Translations under genes and position numbers: made by a program
DNA from: Vibrio sp. qd031
GTDB taxonomy: Bacteria > Pseudomonadota > Gammaproteobacteria > Enterobacterales > Vibrionaceae
Length of the DNA: 64,000 nt
NCBI RefSeq assembly: GCF_002100145.1
Contig: NZ_JXQD01000025.1
Coordinates: 468,166 to 532,165, forward strand
Direction: 5' to 3'
The notes under the pieces: generated by a model
Database searches by the model: none
Seen by the model: only the letters and a program-made list of their open reading frames with translations
What the model was told of the DNA's origin: nothing
Part shown: piece after piece, positions 16,344 to 24,504 of the stretch
Numbering within the stretch: position 1 is the first letter of the stretch
Layout of the letters: each line of letters begins with the position of its first letter

Positions 16344-17315
16344 CTAGCCTCTAGTAGCAGCGATACTTCCAGAAGCACCCTGGCCATTCATGTTTTTCAA
16401 CTTCGCCACATCGTCAAAAGCCTCTAAGTCTTGATAAAGCTCGTCATGAATCGGGCTCAGCTTACGTGCTCTAATTCGCTTAACTTGGTACACAAATACC
16501 GCCACATTCGCAACAAAGCTAAGTATAGACATCAGCCATAGCGCTTCCACGCTGCCAGATGATTTTACGGCGAATGATGAGGTATCGACAAAAGCTGGGA
16601 AGGTCATCACAAACATCATCCAAAACCCTAGCGTGTGCGCACGGTGTTGCAACCATGCGCCTTTTTGGATGAAGAACGCTGGGATGGTGCACGACAAGAG
16701 CAGCGCAGCGCCAGCGTAGAAAGCATGATCGGGTACGCAGTTGTACACGTAAGCAAAGTTCCATAGGTCATAGGCGATGATCCAAAACCACAACATGTCC
16801 GGCCAAAGCATATCTTTGGATTTTCGGCTGCTAACAAATATGCCAACCCAGCCGCAAATGGTGACTATATTGAGGATGCCTGCAACACCATTAAAGATAT
16901 TCCAAAGTCCACCTTGGATCATCATTCCATCTTGCAAGCTTGGCGATCCAAATGTCGACACTTGAAAATCTCGCAGTACTGCTTCGAGGATGTTGAGTCC
17001 TAAAATAAAGGCTGGAAAGAACAGCATATACTTGTTTTTTGCGGCTCCTTTAACATAGCGAAGCGCCATAAAGCCGATGCAACCTGCTAAACAGGAATAC
17101 ACTTTTGCCCAGTGAAACCAAGTGCCTACGGTCGAACCTTCAGCAGTGGTCGTGGTGGGCCATACAGCGAACGACAGAACAAGTGGCAGCACAATAAAAC
17201 AAGCGATGCCTGCCCACATGCTGCGCCTTGATATCTCATTAAGAATAATCAGGCCAAACAGAACGGCAAAAAAAGCCGCCACTTGATGGGTCGCCAGTGG
17301 CTCGAATAAAAACAT
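16344..17315 (-). CDS. multi-pass membrane protein, DUF5692-like
   Basis: This 323-residue protein has about eight to nine hydrophobic segments (e.g. AAFFAVLFGLIILNEI near residue 15 and FWMMFVMTFPAFVD near 240) and a short cytoplasmic tail. The pattern with LWFWIIAYDLWNFAYVYNCVPDHAFYAG fits the DUF5692 family as I recall it. I chose ATG 17315 because GGAGG is 7 nt upstream; the ATG at 17321 is too close to it. It is divergent from the LysR-type gene at 17481, a common regulator-target arrangement. The transported compound, if any, is unknown. The family name is recalled from memory and moderately certain. Confidence 0.65.
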   Translation of the reverse strand: MFLFEPLATHQVAAFFAVLFGLIILNEISRRSMWAGIACFIVLPLVLSFAVWPTTTTAEGSTVGTWFHWAKVYSCLAGCIGFMALRYVKGAAKNKYMLFFPAFILGLNILEAVLRDFQVSTFGSPSLQDGMMIQGGLWNIFNGVAGILNIVTICGWVGIFVSSRKSKDMLWPDMLWFWIIAYDLWNFAYVYNCVPDHAFYAGAALLLSCTIPAFFIQKGAWLQHRAHTLGFWMMFVMTFPAFVDTSSFAVKSSGSVEALWLMSILSFVANVAVFVYQVKRIRARKLSPIHDELYQDLEAFDDVAKLKNMNGQGASGSIAATRG

Positions 17316-17480
17316 AGTCATACCTCCATGGAATCAAAATTTGTGCTCTCTTTGTAAAAACTGTTAGGTCCGAGAAGATCGGTTTCACAATTAGAGTATT
17401 AACACTATTTTAGGACTATAATTGACCCCGTTGAAGTGGGTAAGATGAGCGATAGATGACCTAAAAATAGGACAGCAACG

Positions 17481-18371
17481 ATGCCAAGTATTGATGACTT
17501 ACAGTTGTTTACGGATGTGGTCCGATACAAAGGAATTAGCAGTGCGGCTCGTGAGCGAAAGTTACATCGGAGTAAGGTGAGTCGCCGCATTCATGAACTT
17601 GAACGCAAACTGGGTTATCAACTTCTTATTCGCACTACGCACGATATTGAATTGACCAAACAGGGCCGGTGGCTTTACTCGCAGGTTGCCAAACCGCTTG
17701 CTTCAATAGAGACAACCATCACCCAGTTAGAAGAACAAAACCGTGAGCCTATTGGTACGCTTCGCATGGCGATCCCACCCGTATTAGGGGTTACAGAGTT
17801 TTTTACCCATGTTATTGAACGCTATACCTGCTTGTATCCAAAAGTGCGTGTGGTGGTTGAACATCATTCGCAAGCTGTTGACCTCGAGCGCACCAATACC
17901 GATATTCAAATGTTGCCTGCTTACGCACCTCCTTTAAGCGATGACTGTGTTCAACAACATTTTCTAGAGTTGCCATGTTGTATGGTTGCCAGTCGTGACT
18001 ACTTAGAAAGAAATGGTCACCCAAAGTCTATGGCAGACTTATCAAACCATTTTTTACTGGGAAGTCGATATTGTAAAATGTGGCTTCCCAATCAAACCGA
18101 CTTCTACGTGTACAGTGAAGATCTACATCTTCTTCGCAATCTAGCAAGAGACGGTAAAGGGATTACGATTTTGCCTACAGTAATGCTTAAAAAAGGCATT
18201 GAAGAGGGTTTATTTATCCCGCTGCTTACCAGTCATTCATTTCAAGATCTAAAGGTAACGTTAACCTACGCGTCATTACCCTATTTATCGCTCAAGTCTC
18301 GACTAATGGTGGACCTGTTGCGTGAAAGCATCAGAGAGGATGGCGTGATAAGCTATCCAGATAGGTTTTAG
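17481..18371 (+). CDS. LysR-family transcriptional regulator
   Basis: This 296-residue protein has the LysR winged helix at residues 1-60 (DDLQLFTDVVRYKGISSAAR, then LHRSKVSRRIHELERKLGYQLL) and the periplasmic-binding-type effector domain from about residue 90 (GTLRMAIPPVLG). The effector ligand is unknown. It is divergent from the membrane-protein gene with 165 bp between their starts, so it probably controls that gene and itself. The ATG at 17481 has AGGA at 8 nt. Its recognition helix carries RSKVSRR where many family members have PSAVSRQ, a small variation typical of the DNA-contact region. Confidence 0.9.
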   Translation: MPSIDDLQLFTDVVRYKGISSAARERKLHRSKVSRRIHELERKLGYQLLIRTTHDIELTKQGRWLYSQVAKPLASIETTITQLEEQNREPIGTLRMAIPPVLGVTEFFTHVIERYTCLYPKVRVVVEHHSQAVDLERTNTDIQMLPAYAPPLSDDCVQQHFLELPCCMVASRDYLERNGHPKSMADLSNHFLLGSRYCKMWLPNQTDFYVYSEDLHLLRNLARDGKGITILPTVMLKKGIEEGLFIPLLTSHSFQDLKVTLTYASLPYLSLKSRLMVDLLRESIREDGVISYPDRF

Positions 18372-18448
18372 AACGCGGCTTTTTCGGTATCGCTCGACCC
18401 AGCAAGAGATCTGAGCTATAGAGATTGGTAGGAATTGCAGCTGGCAAA

Positions 18449-18470
18449 AAGCGCGCATTTTCGCGCGCTT
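18449..18470 (-). terminator. intrinsic terminator of the 18493 gene
   Basis: AAGCGCGC and GCGCGCTT form a perfect 8-bp stem with a six-base loop. Read on the minus strand the stem runs into TTTTT, 23 bp past the stop of the minus-strand gene. It may also stop the convergent LysR transcript. Confidence 0.75.
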
Positions 18471-18492
18471 CTGGTTTAAGCTTTAGACAGTG

Positions 18493-18963
18493 CTAAAGCG
18501 GTAAATCAGTATCGGGTGTCGACCCAGATCCAGAATCAGGAGTTGAAACTGAGCTTTCTTCATCCGCCGCCGAAACGCTTGCGGAACTAGCACCACCACT
18601 TCGGTTTCCTTTGCTAGTGCGGTATTCGTAACTGTACTTCACCACAACCTGGCCAAAATAGTCGGTACTGCCATCATCATTTTGTTGGCTAACGACTTCA
18701 ACCTCTGTTGAGTCTAATCCCAGCGAGCGCTTGTCGACGCGTCTGTGGGGAGTGGGTAGCTTTTGGCTCAACTCTATGGCGCTCATGTTTTGCAGTGAAT
18801 CTGCATAAGAGTTGGCCATATTTACCGCTTCAGCTTCGCCAGATGCTGAGTCACTTGTATACAGTGCGGACTGGTGGGTATTTGAGGTGCGATATTGGTC
18901 AGCCATTGCTGCTCCGCTGATCGCAATCGTAATAAGCAGCCCTACGTTTATTAGTGTTTTCAT
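18493..18963 (-). CDS. secreted small protein, DUF3316-like
   Basis: This 156-residue protein has a signal peptide (MKTLINVGLLITIAISGAAMA, cleaved before DQYR). The central region has a beta pattern ending in DYFGQVVVKYSYEYR, and the C-terminal 40 residues are a low-complexity Ser/Gly/Asp/Pro tail. The fold and size recall the DUF3316 proteins of vibrios, which are periplasmic and of unknown function. The ATG at 18963 has AAGGA upstream. It stands alone, with its own terminator. The assignment to the family is tentative. Confidence 0.55.
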   Translation of the reverse strand: MKTLINVGLLITIAISGAAMADQYRTSNTHQSALYTSDSASGEAEAVNMANSYADSLQNMSAIELSQKLPTPHRRVDKRSLGLDSTEVEVVSQQNDDGSTDYFGQVVVKYSYEYRTSKGNRSGGASSASVSAADEESSVSTPDSGSGSTPDTDLPL

Positions 18964-19236
18964 AACGAGTTCCTTGTATTTACCTAGCCGCCTAACTCAG
19001 GCGCAAATCGTGTACTGCTTGATCACGAGCTAGAAATATACGATCTAGATCACATTTTTGTTAGGGCGTTTACATTGTTTTACGTTGTTAACGTGCCTCA
19101 GGTTGCCGCGCTAATTAGACGAAATCTGTGTGAGGTAGGTATGTCGCGCTGGGCGGAAGCAGCACGGTGAGTTTGGCACGATAGGCCGATAAACTGCGGC
19201 AGAAATGGTGGGCTATTTGCCTAGCGTCGAGTGCGC

Positions 19237-19713
19237 TTATAGCCCACTGAACATTCGCTCGGAATAGACCGGCTGAACGCATTCAACGAGCTTAATTTTG
19301 TTAATATAAGGGTGTAATGGGTTGACTATGGCCACGCTAGACTCAGACAACCCAATAGCCACACTGGGAACAATCAACAACAGCGCTTGCTTAGCCAATA
19401 AAAACTGATCACCAATACGCTGGGTACTTGCAGGATAGGGCATTGACTGCCAGTCCTCGGGCAGTTTGCTGGTATCTAAGGAGTGTATCGGTACTGAGTT
19501 TGGAACTGTGTAGATGGCTTTACAGTGCGTTCGCGGCACCAATCGAGGACTAGGGTGGTAATTGGCGGCTTCTATTAAGGCAGTACCCATGTCTAATGCA
19601 TAGTATATAACGGGGTTCCCGGCACTGTTCCAGCGAGCGCCATCGTCAAAACTGGCCCCCCGTCCACTGAAGTTGTTGGCAAACTTACTGTTAGTGACTC
19701 GATATAAGTTCAT
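19237..19713 (-). CDS. RES-domain toxin (NAD+-degrading type)
   Basis: This 158-residue RES-family protein has the N-terminal MNLYRVTNSKFA with the conserved Arg, then GARWNSAGNPVIYYALDMGTALIEAANY containing the RES Arg, Tyr and Glu positions. Later come LPEDWQSMPYP and QRIGDQFLLAKQALLLIVPSV with the conserved Ser-like region. Known RES toxins deplete NAD+ by phosphorolysis or hydrolysis and are neutralised by Xre/MbcA/ParS-type antitoxins. The gene begins two bases after the antitoxin stop, the normal antitoxin-first order for this family. It is probably a stability or phage-defence module. All recognisable motifs are intact. Confidence 0.88.
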   Translation of the reverse strand: MNLYRVTNSKFANNFSGRGASFDDGARWNSAGNPVIYYALDMGTALIEAANYHPSPRLVPRTHCKAIYTVPNSVPIHSLDTSKLPEDWQSMPYPASTQRIGDQFLLAKQALLLIVPSVAIGLSESSVAIVNPLHPYINKIKLVECVQPVYSERMFSGL

Positions 19714-19715
19714 GA

Positions 19716-20153
19716 TTAGGAGTATTCACCATACTCTATTTTTCTTAGAGTCTGACGCACCAGTTCTCGTCCGGCAGGGGTATCGATGAGCTCAATGGGT
19801 AGCTCGCCGCCTAGCGCAGGAATAGGCATACTCAACCACTCTCTAGCGAGATCTAAAGACCCGTATATATCACTTGCTTGCATATAAATGCGCACCGTAT
19901 CGAGCACACTATCGCCAATTAATGAAGGCAACTTGTTTACCCGGTAGCTACGGCTTAGGTTAGATTTATCTTTGCCAATCACTTTGGCAAAAATGTCTCT
20001 GTCAGCAATAATTGAGACGACACTTTTAAGGTGCTGCCCGCTCACACCTTGATTAACCGCTTTGAAGTAACCTGAAGTGGTTAACAAATCAAACTCAGGA
20101 AAAATGGCGTTCAGTTGATCTGAGGGTTTATGTGGATTCGGGACGGTGATCAT
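19716..20153 (-). CDS. Xre/MbcA/ParS-type antitoxin of the RES toxin
   Basis: This 145-residue protein is a DUF2384-type antitoxin. Its N-terminal part is a DNA-binding-like helical region, with KVIGKDKSNLSRSYR near the middle. The C-terminal toxin-binding domain ends AREWLSMPIPALGGELPIELIDT, with the typical WL-x3-(N/P)-x-(A/P)-L-G-G-x-x-P pattern. I chose ATG 20153, 8 nt after GGAG, over the GTG at 20162. The operator-like palindromes at 20210-20243 lie just upstream, consistent with autoregulation by the toxin-antitoxin complex. Confidence 0.87.
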   Translation of the reverse strand: MITVPNPHKPSDQLNAIFPEFDLLTTSGYFKAVNQGVSGQHLKSVVSIIADRDIFAKVIGKDKSNLSRSYRVNKLPSLIGDSVLDTVRIYMQASDIYGSLDLAREWLSMPIPALGGELPIELIDTPAGRELVRQTLRKIEYGEYS

Positions 20154-20209
20154 TGTGGCCACTCCAATTGTGAGAGTACTGGTTGATTATAGTGCATTGC
20201 CTACTATAT

Positions 20210-20243
20210 CGTCAATTTGACGTTGAATTTTAGTCAAAATGAC
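20210..20243. promoter_or_regulatory. paired GTCA-N3-TGAC palindromes, operator of the RES/Xre locus
   Basis: CGTCAATTTGACG (20210-20222) and GTCAAAATGAC (20233-20243) are two copies of the same dyad, GTCA-AT-rich-TGAC, with centres 22 bp apart (two helical turns). They lie 57-90 bp upstream of the antitoxin start. This is the expected layout for cooperative autorepression. The remainder of 20244-20601 shows no convincing gene. Confidence 0.7.
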
Positions 20244-20601
20244 GATATCGGATGTTCACAAGGAGTTTTACTTAACTACTACTGTCTGTAGCATTAGTTG
20301 TATCACTTTATAACACGTGATCGTTTTTATACTCACATAGTGTGTTTCCTCAGTTCCAAACCCCGGAACCTGTCTATCAATGACGATCGTCTGTGCTTGT
20401 TCCTCACCAATTGAAAACCGATTGGTAAGAATTTGTACCGATAATATGAATTTAGCGCTTGCCACTAATGACAGTTCGATTACTTAATGTAAGCAACTGT
20501 AAAATATAGATTTTCAAATCAAATCCTAAAAAAAGTTACATGTAAATGTCATACAGACACTCTACATTGCTTGCAAATTAAATATTTGGATTACTTAATA
20601 T

Positions 20602-21510
20602 ATGTACAAACTATGGCTAACCATCGGGCTTTTAATTTCCTCAACGGGTATTTACGCAGAGACTATTTCCCAAGGGGATGTTATTCGCGTTGCGCTTAGT
20701 GACGTTCATCCAACTCAACCATCGGTTGGCTACGATCAGGTGTTCTATAAGCTAGGCCGCTTTGAGCACGATACTAAAAAGATGTTTGATGAAGTATGTG
20801 AAGCCAATGGACAAAAGGGACTGACGTCGTATTCGGAGCAGTCGAACCCAAAAGACTTAACTACCTTTGAATGTAAAGAGCCTATTGGGGCTCGTACAAA
20901 AGACATGAAAACGGTCGTCATCGCGCCCAACGGTCAATACTATCTCACCGACGGCCACCATACGTTTAACGTGTTTTGGCACATGCCTAGTGGCGGTGAC
21001 GACTTTGGTGTTCATGTCGTCGTAGACAAAGACTATCGCGACTTAGCATCGATGGATCAATTTTGGGAGGCGATGATTGTCGATGGCAACACCTGGCTGT
21101 ACGACAGTCATGGCGAGTCTATTGCCCATTCACAGCTTCCATCGACGCTCGGAATAGAGCATTTTCAGAATGACCATTATCGTTCAATGATGTATTTCTC
21201 GCGTGATGTGGGTTGGAACAAACCATCCTCTCCAGTGCCATTTTTGGAGTTCTATTGGTCTAAGGAAGTTCGTAAAGCTATCGATGTTTCTGAATTCGAT
21301 TTAATGACAGCAGAAGGGTATCGCACCGCTATCACTCAAGTGAGTGAGCATATCTTGGCGATGAACAGTGACAATGTGGGTGAATCTAACAAATCGACAA
21401 AAGAGATGGGGCAGTTCGATGCCTTTGATCAAAAAGGTCTCGATAAATTGTTTCGAGACACTGGCAAAGTGACGTACATGCTCGACTACAAAGTGCGCCA
21501 GAAATTTTAA
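20602..21510 (+). CDS. secreted ParB/Srx-fold protein
   Basis: This 302-residue exported protein has a signal peptide (LWLTIGLLISSTGIYAE). The mature part starts with a ParB/sulfiredoxin-like domain: LSDVHPTQPSVGYDQV, then a long insertion, then VVIAPNGQYYLTDGHHTF. The last segment matches the ParBc_2 group, in which the DGHH motif sits where ParB has its nucleotide site. The C-terminal half is helical and family-specific. The function of secreted ParBc_2 proteins is not established; a phosphate-ester or nucleotide hydrolase has been suggested for the fold. It is monocistronic and flanked by gene-poor DNA. Confidence 0.72.
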   Translation: MYKLWLTIGLLISSTGIYAETISQGDVIRVALSDVHPTQPSVGYDQVFYKLGRFEHDTKKMFDEVCEANGQKGLTSYSEQSNPKDLTTFECKEPIGARTKDMKTVVIAPNGQYYLTDGHHTFNVFWHMPSGGDDFGVHVVVDKDYRDLASMDQFWEAMIVDGNTWLYDSHGESIAHSQLPSTLGIEHFQNDHYRSMMYFSRDVGWNKPSSPVPFLEFYWSKEVRKAIDVSEFDLMTAEGYRTAITQVSEHILAMNSDNVGESNKSTKEMGQFDAFDQKGLDKLFRDTGKVTYMLDYKVRQKF

Positions 21511-21531
21511 ATTATCGACGCTACAGGAAAT

Positions 21532-21649
21532 GCTAGTGAGCGGTAACGCCCACTGAGCAAACCAATGAGCCGGTTGTACTGCAATTCTTCCTTTGTCTTT
21601 TGGCGAGTCGTGGTACACCGACCTTTAGGTATTCGCTCGCTAGTGAGCG
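21532..21649. repeat. GCTAGTGAGCG direct repeats around an intergenic segment
   Basis: GCTAGTGAGCG occurs at 21532-21542 and 21639-21649. The second copy is also the right arm of a CGCTC/GAGCG hairpin. The repeats enclose 96 bp between two convergent genes and could be the ends of a small repeat element. Confidence 0.35.
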
Positions 21650-21659
21650 CTACAAATGT

Positions 21660-22445
21660 CTATTTTGAGAGTTTTAAGATGAGTTTGTCGTTTTCAATAT
21701 AAGCGTTGTTTTGCGAAAAAGTCACCAGATTGGAATCAAATGTCCAGTCACCTTTACCCCAGCGCTTTGAGTCAAATGAGTTAAAATCATCGCGCCAGTC
21801 TAGGACAAATTCACCGTCGTGGTAGCGGTAGTACTCTATCCAATCTACTTCTTGGGTTAATGGCAGAGTAGAGGCATCGAACTTTCCTACCCACGCAATT
21901 GCTTCTGATATCCAGATGTTCATGCGATAGCTTTGTGGAGAATCTCGCATATCAATGACTTGCTGCGACTTGCTGGCCAACTCTTGGTGAAGCATTTCGC
22001 CATTAAGCAGCCAAGTAATGGCATCTGGCGTCCAGGTGAGCGTGTACTCGTGAAAGTCGTTTAAGTTGGGAATCGTCTCAGTGCGTTCTGAGTGCACACG
22101 TTGATTCGCCATACCTGTGATTAAGTTGGTTTGTAGCGTGTTGGGCGTTTTGCCTAGCGCTTCAATATCAATTTCACGCCAAGGGACACTGCCTTGCCAA
22201 GATTCATTGTCATAGGTAAAAAATGACGATACGACGCCAGGGTGGGACACCATTTTCATTCGGATAACAAACTTACCAAACAGTACTTTTTCATGACTGT
22301 ATACTTCAGCACCGTAAAGCTGGACTGATGAACTGTTTTTTGAGCCTTGTTCTAATAGTGTGTCCTGATTCGGTGCTTGGTCGGCATAAGCTGTGTGGGA
22401 GACCGAAATGGCCATAGTCGCGAGTGCAATAGTCTTAATTTTCAA
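21660..22445 (-). CDS. family 16 glycoside hydrolase (lichenase/beta-glucanase-like)
   Basis: This exported endo-beta-glucanase of GH16 has the catalytic motif WREIDIEALGKTP: the two Glu are nucleophile and acid/base, with Asp between. It follows the family's typical upstream strand (FVIRMKMVSHPGVVSSFF) and precedes HEYTLTWTPDAITWLLNG. The EIDIE-x-LGK form is closest to lichenases. The C-terminal 60 residues (WRDDFNSFD to DKLILKLSK) resemble the jelly-roll edge strands. I place the start at TTG 22445: GAGG lies 8 nt upstream, and the next residues KIKTIALATMAISVSHTAYA form a clean signal peptide. The longer open frame to 22586 would bury it. Likely substrate: mixed-linkage or laminarin-type glucan from algae. 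Confidence 0.85.
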   Translation of the reverse strand: MKIKTIALATMAISVSHTAYADQAPNQDTLLEQGSKNSSSVQLYGAEVYSHEKVLFGKFVIRMKMVSHPGVVSSFFTYDNESWQGSVPWREIDIEALGKTPNTLQTNLITGMANQRVHSERTETIPNLNDFHEYTLTWTPDAITWLLNGEMLHQELASKSQQVIDMRDSPQSYRMNIWISEAIAWVGKFDASTLPLTQEVDWIEYYRYHDGEFVLDWRDDFNSFDSKRWGKGDWTFDSNLVTFSQNNAYIENDKLILKLSK

Positions 22446-22621
22446 TAGAAGTACCTCGTAAGAATAACTGTCCAAAAAGGGCAATACTGTAAGCAGGGTA
22501 ATTCGAACTGAGGCAGTAGTGGTGATATGCAGTGGAGAGTTTTGATGTAGGAGGTATTGTCGATGCAAAATATCAACGAATATCACGTCATACGATGTAC
22601 CTGTGAAAGAATTTCATACGA

Positions 22622-22649
22622 GGGGTCAGAGTCAATTGACTCTGACCCC
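22622..22649. repeat. 28-bp perfect palindrome, dispersed repeat copy 1
   Basis: GGGGTCAGAGTCAA is followed directly by its exact reverse complement. It begins 6 bp past the stop of the DUF4382 gene. An almost identical unit lies at 26701-26728 behind another minus-strand gene. It probably serves as a terminator hairpin and belongs to a REP-like dispersed family. Confidence 0.75.
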
Positions 22650-22655
22650 AATAGA

Positions 22656-23603
22656 TTACGGAGTGATAAAATCAGCGGTTAATGTTTCACCTGCCACCAG
22701 AGTGACCTCTTTGAGTTGACCCTCTGGGTTTGGAATAGCGATTTCGTCATATTGAATAGGATCATCGTTCGCGCTACATGAAAAAGCGACACTGTAATCG
22801 CCTGCAGGTACAAAACCGAAGGTATAATTTCCGATTTCATCGATATAGACCGAGGAGAAAGGCGCGACATACTGGGAAGGTAGGCTAGGGTTGGTAACAT
22901 ACTCGGAGTCAGTAGGATCGAGGTTGTCCACCAAGTCTGTCAAGATGTGGTTGTGCCCTTTGTAGAGGTAAACCACCTTGCCATCTTCTAGTGCGCAATC
23001 ACCAGCGCTCCATAGATCTGATTCCACATTGCCGGTAAGCGTCGCCACCGCACTGTTATCCACAATACTGACGCCATGTGGTTTTAGGTTGTAGCCATTG
23101 TTCGAGCTAGAATTGCCTCTTAACACCAACGACTTTTGCAAATTAAAATCAATAGTGAAAGATTGAACGGCTTCTTGAGTGACTTCAAATCCGCCTAACT
23201 TGAGTTTGTTGCTTGGTATTTTTAGATAGTGTTGTCCATTATCGACGACATAAGAGTGCTGAGACAGTGTATGCAGGATCACCTCTTTGTAGGTACCAAC
23301 CGCAATGGGCTCATTAGACAAAATAGGCAGAGCGTCATCACCTTGGTAATCAAGTAGGTTTACGCTCAAGTAGTTTCCGCTATTATTGGCGTCAGCTAGT
23401 TCAAAATAATAGCGCTCTCCATTTTGATGCTTTATCTCTATGGCGTCATACGCGACCACGACCTCTGTTGCGCTTAATACAGGGGCGTCAGTAATGGCGA
23501 AAGACACTTTTGCAGTCTTTGTCTCTTGAGTGCTCGACTCTCCACCGCAGGCGGTAAGAATTAGGGGAAGGGTCAATAGTGTAATTGGATGTTTAGTAAG
23601 CAT
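22656..23603 (-). CDS. DUF4382 lipoprotein
   Basis: This 315-residue outer-surface or periplasmic lipoprotein has the signal peptide MLTKHPITLLTLPLILTACGG with lipobox LTAC. The DUF4382 domain follows: KVSFAITDAPVLSATEVVVAYDAIEIKHQNGE, with the paired ITDAPV and Y-x3-I-x-(L/I) pattern, to about residue 180 (FNLQKSLVLRGNS). The C-terminal part (about 185-315) looks like a carboxypeptidase-regulatory or transthyretin-like beta domain (IDEIGNYTFGFVPAGDYSVAFSC). Such proteins are probably surface-bound and bind polysaccharides or metals, but no role is proved. A 14-bp palindrome lies 76 bp upstream. Confidence 0.8.
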   Translation of the reverse strand: MLTKHPITLLTLPLILTACGGESSTQETKTAKVSFAITDAPVLSATEVVVAYDAIEIKHQNGERYYFELADANNSGNYLSVNLLDYQGDDALPILSNEPIAVGTYKEVILHTLSQHSYVVDNGQHYLKIPSNKLKLGGFEVTQEAVQSFTIDFNLQKSLVLRGNSSSNNGYNLKPHGVSIVDNSAVATLTGNVESDLWSAGDCALEDGKVVYLYKGHNHILTDLVDNLDPTDSEYVTNPSLPSQYVAPFSSVYIDEIGNYTFGFVPAGDYSVAFSCSANDDPIQYDEIAIPNPEGQLKEVTLVAGETLTADFITP

Positions 23604-23678
23604 GGTGTAGACCTTTGGTTATTCATCCTTTTAGCTTAGCAGACTATATCTACAGTTAAATTTTAGACCATGCAAAAT

Positions 23679-23692
23679 GGTCAACGTTGACC
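23679..23692. promoter_or_regulatory. 14-bp perfect palindrome GGTCAACGTTGACC, possible operator
   Basis: The perfect dyad lies 76 bp upstream of the DUF4382 start codon on the minus strand. No regulator gene is adjacent. It is a candidate activator or repressor site. Confidence 0.4.
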
Positions 23693-23865
23693 TAACTTTT
23701 GCTGGGACTTCACACAGTTGGTTGATTGACAGTCAATCTAGATATGTTGCTGACAAAGTCAGATAAAGCACTATCTCATTTTTGCCTTATTGGAAAATGG
23801 TTTGACTAACTTTTATCCATCTAGATCAAAGCGTCGACACTTTATTTCCCATTAAGTAGTTGAAC

Positions 23866-24386
23866 CTTATCGAGCAGGCGCAAGAGGTGAGCTCTGAGAG
23901 CATCGAGACCGCAGGCTTTGACGATTCACTAAATGTGTTCGGTATCCGAGATGAGACGCCGCAACTTCCGAGCTTTCAACATGCTTACGGTGCATTGTTT
24001 AGCCAATGAGGATTGCCTGCAGAGTACACTATGTACTTGGGCGAAATTGTTGACTCAGACGGTCAACCGTTGGATGGAAGTAAGTACGATTATACAGTGA
24101 TTTTTGATGCACCGACTTTAGAAAAAGGTGGATTTAGGTCTTATAGCGCATACGGCGGTTTAATTCGCGTAATGTATTTTAACGCAATGGCTCGCCATTC
24201 TAGGGGCGATCGTACTCTGCCCCCCAGATGCCGCTGATCCCAGATGCGGATGGTAGCTAAACGATTTACTTGAGCTCTGACACGAACGGGCACGAAGACA
24301 GTCCTAACTTCCTTCCTATCCGTGATCACGCGTGGTACGCAGTTTTAAGAGCGTATAAACCAGGGACAAGCCGTTCGTACAGATAA
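23866..24386 (+). pseudogene. decayed DUF1254/DUF1214 gene
   Basis: Three frame pieces read as parts of a DUF1254-DUF1214 protein: ETAGFDDSLNVFGIRDETPQ, then LPAEYTMYLGEIVDSDGQPL with YDYTVIFDAP, then TIYLSSDTNGHEDSPNFLP and AWYAVLRAYKP. The first and second are interrupted by a TGA (24007-24009). A frame change follows before 24235, and a TAA (24258-24260) lies before the last piece. Only about 170 of the usual 450 residues remain, so the N-terminal half is gone. The gene is clearly dead. The C-terminal motif D-G-S-x-T-I-Y-L with the NFLP variant is the strongest evidence for the family. Confidence 0.75.
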
Positions 24387-24467
24387 ATGGCAAGCCGCAG
24401 CGTTTACTAAGGTAAACAAAGAGGGGGAGAGAAGGCTTATAGTAAGGGTTGTAGCTGCTCTAAAAAA

Positions 24468-24504
24468 ACACCCAAGGAAAAGCTTTCCTTGGGTGTGTTT
24501 TTTT
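24468..24504. terminator. bidirectional intrinsic terminator
   Basis: ACACCCAAGGAAA and TTTCCTTGGGTGT form a 13-bp perfect stem with A runs before and T runs after. It is a terminator on either strand, serving the chemoreceptor gene, whose stop overlaps the 3' edge. Confidence 0.9.

Noticed and set aside
20268-20465. 65-residue minus-strand open frame (GTG start)
   Set aside because: No Shine-Dalgarno and no recognisable family; it lies in the RES/Xre upstream region. It could be real but cannot be supported.
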